From assembly GCF_023343835.1 (NCBI RefSeq), contig NC_064437.1, forward strand, positions 25,147,001 through 25,211,000: a stretch of 64,000 nucleotides of DNA, read 5' to 3'. This stretch comes from Lagopus muta. Taxonomy: Eukaryota > Chordata > Aves > Galliformes > Phasianidae. Of the stretch, positions 57,828 through 64,000 are shown one piece after another; the stretch's first letter is position 1, and each line of letters opens with the position of its first letter. The translations under genes and the position numbers were made by a program. The notes below the pieces were generated by a model. That model saw nothing but the letters and a program-made list of their open reading frames with translations. It ran no database searches and was not told where the DNA came from.

Positions 57828-60800
57828 GTGAGGGGCCGGCGGGGCCGCGCGGGGAAGGGGCGAGAGCGCCGGCAGCGCTCCGCTTTTGTTGTGGCCGGCT
57901 GGGCCGGGGGGCGGGGAGGAGCGGCGCCTCGGCCGGGCGGGGATGGCGCCGGGCCGGGCCGGGCAGCGCTGCCACGTCCCGGGGGTGACCGGGGATGCGG
58001 CCCGGGGGGCTGACCCGGCCCGGGGGCACGGCACGGCTCGGCGCCGGGTTTGTTTACGAGGACGGCCGCTCCATGTGCTTGCGAGCTGAACTGGGGTTTA
58101 CGCTTTATCGAGAGACTCGCGGCGCGCCCGTCCGGATCGGTAACTCTTGCTTTGTCAAGGTCCGTATAGCAGGGTTTTTTTTCTGTTGCCTGGGATGCTG
58201 CGGCTGCCATCCGGCCGGTTTGCAGCTGAAGTTTGTGCTTATCCCTTTCTGTCTTATCGCTGTAAGCAGAAACGCTCGATGCAGCACGATTCATCTCCGT
58301 AATCTCTCCCGCAGCTCCAAATCCCAATCTTTTATAACTGTGATATTCTATCTGTTATCTTGGTTTGACAGCTTCTTAATAAAGGACACAGACTTTTAGG
58401 AGGTGCCATAAATGGACTGCCTCAACACGAGTACTGAGGCTATAGGTGTGTGCATGCATCTGTAACCTGAGGAACTGAATCTGCTCTGGAGAGCATCATG
58501 GTTTGCCTTGTTATAGGGAGACATCGGTGTCTATGGAACAAGGCAGTTTCTGTCAATATATATTTCATTTTGCTCAATAGAATGAGCAGAGGCAAAAAGA
58601 TTAAGGAACGCACAAGCAGCAGTCTAAATGTAAATATCATCTGCTGTGACTGCTGACATGGAAGCATCAATCAAAACAAGAGTGCAGCACTAAATCTGCT
58701 GCTTAAATTCTCAGTGTTATCACAGCTTTTGAGATCAGGGAGCAGCATGAACTAGAAAACCATAACAGCTCCATGCTCGCTGAAATGCTTGACCCACTAT
58801 TACTACGGTTACAGCTAAGGATTACTATTTCACTGCCTCTTTCAAGTACAGTATTGTTGATTTGATGTTTTATACTCTTGTATTTTTGCACTTTAGAAGG
58901 CGCTTTGGGGAAAACATTACTGTAAAATACAATAACACTGTAAATTCAGATCTCTCCTGTGCACCTACCCTGGTTCTTTCAGCATGCTGACACCTACAAC
59001 TTCAGAGACAGAGTAGAATTGCTGTATAGGTTGCCAAGCATGACATAGCGGGCAAGAGTCCTGCACATGCCAATCTGACTTGCAGTGCTTTGGTACCATG
59101 ATGACTGCCTGGTGCTTGTTCTCACAAGGTGTTTGTAGTAGGAGAAGTAGGAGAGATGTTTGGGGAAGTGCAGTTACTGCTCCAGCAATAAGGTAATTAA
59201 TTTCATTTTACTTATGCTTTTGTTCCTTCAGTTACCTTTCTTGCAGATGCTACAGGGATATGTGGCTGTTGAAAATAAAATGCAGATTTGTAATCTTTTA
59301 GGTTAGGTAAAAGTTTGTGGGGTTTTTTTTTTCCTATCTTGCTTTGGAGAGATTCAGGGCAACCTTCAGCCTCCCATCCTGTACTGGTGAACTCCTCAGC
59401 TCCATACATCCATGTCTGTTTCACTCAGTGCAAGTGAAAAACTCATCAGCAATAATTTGTAGCAAGAGCTAGTTAAAATTGGGTACACATTTAAACACCT
59501 GTCTTGGGCAATAACCCAAATCCATCACTTTCCTGGCTCTGGAACCAACTTCCTTTCTCAGCAATTTCTTCTTTTTTTTTTTTTGTGACCCCTGAGATTT
59601 TTTTCCATAAGATCTATTCTTAGCTTTCACTCACTGACCTTCTCCTGTTTTACTTCACCTGGCTTCCTGCAAGCTTTCTTTGAACACCGTGCTGAACGCT
59701 GTAGTTGCTAGTGGCTGTACTTGAGCGTACAGTCTCTTATGCTAGGCCACCTGAACCCAAGACATGTTTCTAAACAGCTAACTTGAAGTGCATTTGTCTA
59801 TGAAAGATGGAGATGGAGCTGAGCAGGTTTGTCCCAGACTTGTTTGCTATATTACAGAGTTTCCAGCTACAGTTATGCACAGATGCCCAGAAGTAATGTC
59901 TGTACCTATTTTTGGAAGAAACAAAGGGTTTGAAAGTGCTTTACTGGAAGAGTACAGAAAGCTGCATTGTAGCAGCCTGCTATTCTGCCGTGAGAACAGA
60001 CTTCTCAGCTCCTTAGGGCTTCAGCTCACCATCGAATGGCAGCTGAGCAGAAAAGACCTAAGCAAGCTGATACACTTGTATGGTTTGTTGTCAGTGGAGC
60101 AGGGCTCTCCAAGATGTAGAAGATGAACTGTGAATTTTGCAGTTAAGCCTTCAAAGTAGCTCATGCTAGCATTCCTAGCACATGATCTGTGACTTATAAA
60201 AGCAAGCAGTGGACCACCAAGCATGTTGTTCAGTAGTGATGTACTGAAGGAGCGCAAACTGAAACACTTGTATTCCTTCGTATGCAGCTGCAGGGTTAAC
60301 TGGTCCCACAGGGACAGTTCCTCAGTGGGAAGAAGCTGTAGCAGACACCAGCTTAAGATCAGTTTTGTTTGTAGTTTGGTACAGCCAGGTGAGAAAAGTT
60401 CTTCTTGGTGCTGTCACAGGTTGTTTTCCTTCCAGAGAAAGAGCAGGGTGGAGAATAAGAAGGTAGGCTCCCTCTTGTCCTTTAGGTAGTCTGCTTGAGA
60501 GAAGGGGTACAGCCACTGACAACCACTGGCTTCCAACTGGTGTTGGCTCTGCTTGGCTCCTTGTATGGCCTTTGAACAGTGACATGCTCGTGTTTTCTTC
60601 TCAAAGAGCAGCGATAACCGCCTCCTGTACCAGGATACCCTTTGGAATGGTGTTAGCATGCTTTTCATCTCCGAGAAGACTTGCTGAGTGTTGAAGAAAA
60701 CATACTGCAGGAAAATCAGATTATTTAAATCCTGGCTGGGAGGCCTTTGCTATACCTGCTTGCAGAACTGCTGCCGTTGCCTTGGTGATATATTTTGGGG

Positions 60801-63800
60801 TAGCAAAAGGCACTGCCACACTTGAGCTTTTGATCCAGCAGGCGCAGGACATTTGTTCCTCGTTTTGTTTTCTAGAGGAGGGGTTTAGCAACCTTTCACT
60901 CAGTGCATCAAGGTCAAGCAAGATAAGCCTATACTTTTAAAAATAAAATTATCATTAAAGCTCCCCTAAGGCAGTTGGAGCGCTACGCCACATGATAAAA
61001 ACATCCTAAAATAGGAAGAAGCACAAATAACTGTCCCTTTGAAATCCAGTGAAACTGAAGGGTTGGATACAGGAAAATGGAAAGAGGGAGAGAAAATAGG
61101 CTCAGTTTAACAACTGTACTTTGTGGGCCTCCTAAAGTGTTCTTTATTTTTTCATCCCAGTGAAAAGCAGTGAGTTTGGGCCAGAGCTCCTTGCCCGCAG
61201 ACTTTCCTGTCAGTAAATGCCCTACGCAGATGGAATATAATCACTGTATTCAGTGCCTGACTCTTTGTACTGTAAATCAGAAATCTTGTGGGACCATAAG
61301 GTATAAATAACTCTTAACTAATTATTTGGGGAATAAAGAATAGTTCAGCTGAGTCTCCTGCCGAATATGAAATTGCAGGATTCTTGTTCTCTGCTGCATC
61401 ATTCTCCATGATAGCTGAATTACTCCTGCAGCTTCAGTTGCACGCTCATTCTCATCCCTCAAGTTGGGATTCTTGCATCCTGTACTTCACAAGAGAAGGG
61501 GCTCTGCCAACTCAGAAGGGATGGTATAATACAGAGCACGGATCTGTTTGGATTCTTGACATACGTCATATGTGTTTCCTCAGGTACTTTTCACATGCAC
61601 AGGAGGTATGGCTGAAGGTAAGGCTGAAATGAAGTTACTGACAAACACAGTGATCAGAACTATCTTAAAAAGCAGATCTGTGGTTTCTCAGCTCTCCACA
61701 TGCAGCAGATGGCGTGGTACAAGTTGTTCTAGCAATATTTCACAAACTCTCTATTGCTTGCAAGTGCAATGTTTGGCAAAAAAAAATTGTACATTTTTTT
61801 TCTTGAAATAAGGACACAGCCAAGTGAACAAGTCAGTGGCAAGAGGCTCCGTAAGCTATTGGGCACAACAGTGAGTTGTCACATCGGCTTCAATCATCTT
61901 TTTTAATCTAGCTGAACTGCCAGCTCCTGTAATTAAGAGTTAAGAGAGGGCTGGGCTGTCTCCTGGTGACACTGCAGCAGGGCTGTCTTCAGGAAGATCT
62001 TAGTGCTAATTACAGATTCTGGGACAGTAGGCTTGAAGTCATGTTTTCACTGGCGTTCAGAAGAAGTGACCTGTTCTGTGACCCACTTGCTTCAGCATAT
62101 GTCAGGTTCCTAAAGCAAGCCTGTCCTTGCTCAAATCAAATCGTACTTTTTAGGTCTTGCTTTATAAACACAGCTAGATAATTGTTAGCATGGTTTATCT
62201 AGCCCATTTCTGGTAGTTGTCACAACTTCACGTTAACTGTCTTCTAAATACTGCTGACAGTTGACTAGTTCACACTCCTAAGATACTACACAGAAATCCA
62301 ACTAATAGGAACCCAGCAGCAGCATTTTATACTCAGTCTGGTAGGGATATGTGTGAAAGTTACTGGCAGTAGCACAGGTGAGGCTGCTTAGTGACTTGCC
62401 AAATTCATTTCCACCTGCTTCTGTTTCAAGAAAGCCGAGGATGGAGGAGTGCAGACCAAGGCCCCACCTGGGTTATAACTGTTTCAGAATCTGAGGCCTG
62501 GCATCCCTGCTTGCCAAATGGTTAGTTGTTCTTGCAGCACTACAGAATTAGGAGTGATGCAGGGCTTGCTAGCTGTGGTGTGAATGGGTTCCTGATTGGC
62601 TTTGCAGGTGAATCTGCAGGCAGGCGTTCAGGTTCCTTCCTAACAGCATTCAGAAATCACTTACTGATAAACAGTTCTCATGGCTGTCTGGACCACCAGC
62701 AGGCTGTCATTCCTCAGCAAAGAAACACGGGCTCGTGCCAAGTTGGTAACACAGTTGGGCTCTCAGGCCTGATTTTTTTTCTGTCACTGCTACAGCATCA
62801 TCACTGGCATCTGTCTGGCTTTGTGGTCGCTAAATATGTTCTTTTATTTTAAAGACTGATCTTGGTATTACCCAGAGAGATTGTTCTGAGTGTTACAAAA
62901 CCATTGAGGCTTCCTGTTGGTAACACTGCAAACCACAACAACAAAGCTTAGTTCTATTACCAATATCTGCTGAGGAAGTTTCACGTGCTTTGTGGTCTTC
63001 ACAGGAAGACAAGGCATCTCCCATATGGCTGCTTATCTGCACTTGGGTTTAACATTAACTCTCACCTAGGCAGCCTTTTAATGTAATACTTTGCCTTTCC
63101 GTCATGGGGAGGGGAAATAACGATGAGCAGAAATGCTTCACTGAGAACTGCATTGAATTCATGTCTGGATTTTTTTTCTTTAAGTGTCATCTCAGTATTT
63201 TCCTTACAACTGAGTTTTCCTCATGTCTTTCCTTTCCTCCCACCCAAGCCCATATAAGTCTTTTCAGCCACAAACACTGCCTTCACAATCTTGATTTATG
63301 ACACTTCAATTAAAAAAAAAATAATTGTGTTAATCAACTTGGAGCTTGGTTTTATGTTGATCTGCAGATATTGTGATAATAATCACGTGAGAACTTCTCA
63401 CATAAGAAAAGTTGCTCTTCGATGAAGGAAATCTCATTTTCCCTAAGCCGGTTTTTCTCTCCCCCGTTGTTAGATCATGTTACTGGTTTGGCTTTTGGGC
63501 TCATCCCTGCTTTGCTGTTGTTATTTAACACTGACATGGAACAGAAGCAGCTTCTTCCTGGTGTGTTGTATGGCAAAGGCACAGGAACTGTTGTGTGCTG
63601 CTGTCTGGGTCAGAGTAGAGGAGACAAGAGTGAGAACATTCTGCATTTGTGACTCTGTGCACATCTGGCCTATTTCTCCTTCCTTGTTATTGTTATAATT
63701 ACAACAAGGCATTGAGTTTTCATCTCTGCTGTTCCTGTTTGTTTTTGTCTCAAGTAGAACATACAAAAACAAAAGAAAAAAATATCTGCTTACCTTCAGA

Positions 63801-64000
63801 AGGCCTCAGATACACAGGGATCTGCAGCAAAAGATGCCCCCACTTCCACTGCCAACCCTTAAATGAGATCTGGGAAGCGGTGGATCCTGGCTTCAGCCCT
63901 TCCATCACTCAGGTTCATTGCACCCACCTGAGCCCTGCCTTCCCACCAGGTGCTCAATCACTGCTTCAGGCCATGACTTAGCATTTCTGTTATACCCATG
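57828..64000 (+). other. ABL2: ABL2 intron 1 (5' part)
   Basis: No further coding exon recognised. The alternative exon 1A of the ABL family (unmyristoylated start) was looked for and not seen here. The sequence is AT-rich after the CpG island ends near 58.15 kb, without CR1 copies. Confidence 0.75.

Larger units (their letters stand above)
57140..58150. promoter_or_regulatory. ABL2: CpG island, ABL2 promoter and 5' UTR
   Basis: About 1 kb of very high GC with dense CpG around the first ABL2 exon. It includes a canonical YY1 motif AAGATGGCGGC at 57471-57481, usually found just downstream of TATA-less start sites, so transcription probably begins near 57.45 kb. Confidence 0.85.

Noticed and set aside
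57224-58327. Minus-strand open frame of 367 residues opposite ABL2 exon 1
   Set aside because: Same cause: a CpG-island shadow. The real coding strand is plus, shown by the ABL2 N-terminus and its splice donor.
57828-64000. Alternative ABL2 exon 1A
   Set aside because: No plus-strand segment resembled the unmyristoylated N-terminus; it presumably lies further into the intron, beyond the window.

Overview
This is vertebrate nuclear DNA, almost certainly from a galliform bird close to chicken. The genes are short exons bounded by GT/AG splice sites and separated by introns of 0.1-6.6 kb. Two CpG islands mark promoters. The only recognisable interspersed repeats are CR1 LINE fragments, several still carrying the ATTCTRTG-type 3' end typical of avian CR1. 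I assigned genes by translating exons on both strands, checking that phases match at each junction, and comparing with known vertebrate protein families. No database search was run.

Layout. (1) About 0-15.4 kb, minus strand: AXDND1 (axonemal dynein light chain domain containing 1). I find 24 phase-compatible coding exons, about 927 codons; the 3' end lies beyond base 1. (2) About 15.4-18.3 kb: the upstream region of AXDND1, with a GC-rich stretch that holds RFX X-box-like sites. (3) About 18.3-44.5 kb, minus strand: SOAT1 (sterol O-acyltransferase 1, ACAT1). It is complete: 15 coding exons giving a 551-residue protein, a long 3' UTR, and a likely non-coding first exon inside a CpG island at about 44.0-45.0 kb. 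Two CR1 copies lie antisense in one of its introns. (4) About 45-57 kb: intergenic DNA with one CR1, a pair of CR1 3' ends just before the next island, and one odd plus-strand open segment carrying a PP1-docking-like motif. (5) About 57.2-64 kb, plus strand: the promoter, 5' UTR and first coding exon of ABL2 (ARG tyrosine kinase, myristoylated exon 1B form), followed by the start of its large first intron.

The order AXDND1 - SOAT1 - (head to head) - ABL2 matches the human chromosome 1q25 order, so this is conserved synteny. The three genes do not form a pathway: SOAT1 stores cholesterol as esters in the ER, ABL2 is a cytoskeletal tyrosine kinase, and AXDND1 is a sperm/ciliary protein.

I found no undescribed mobile system, CRISPR array, operon or RNA machine, as expected for this kind of DNA. 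The observations most worth checking are the splicing features of AXDND1 (a 23-nt microexon, paired weak GTC donors, an open protein-like segment in an intron), the start-stop uORF in the ABL2 leader, the perfect hairpin in the SOAT1 3' UTR, and the RVxF-like open segment at 45.3-45.5 kb.
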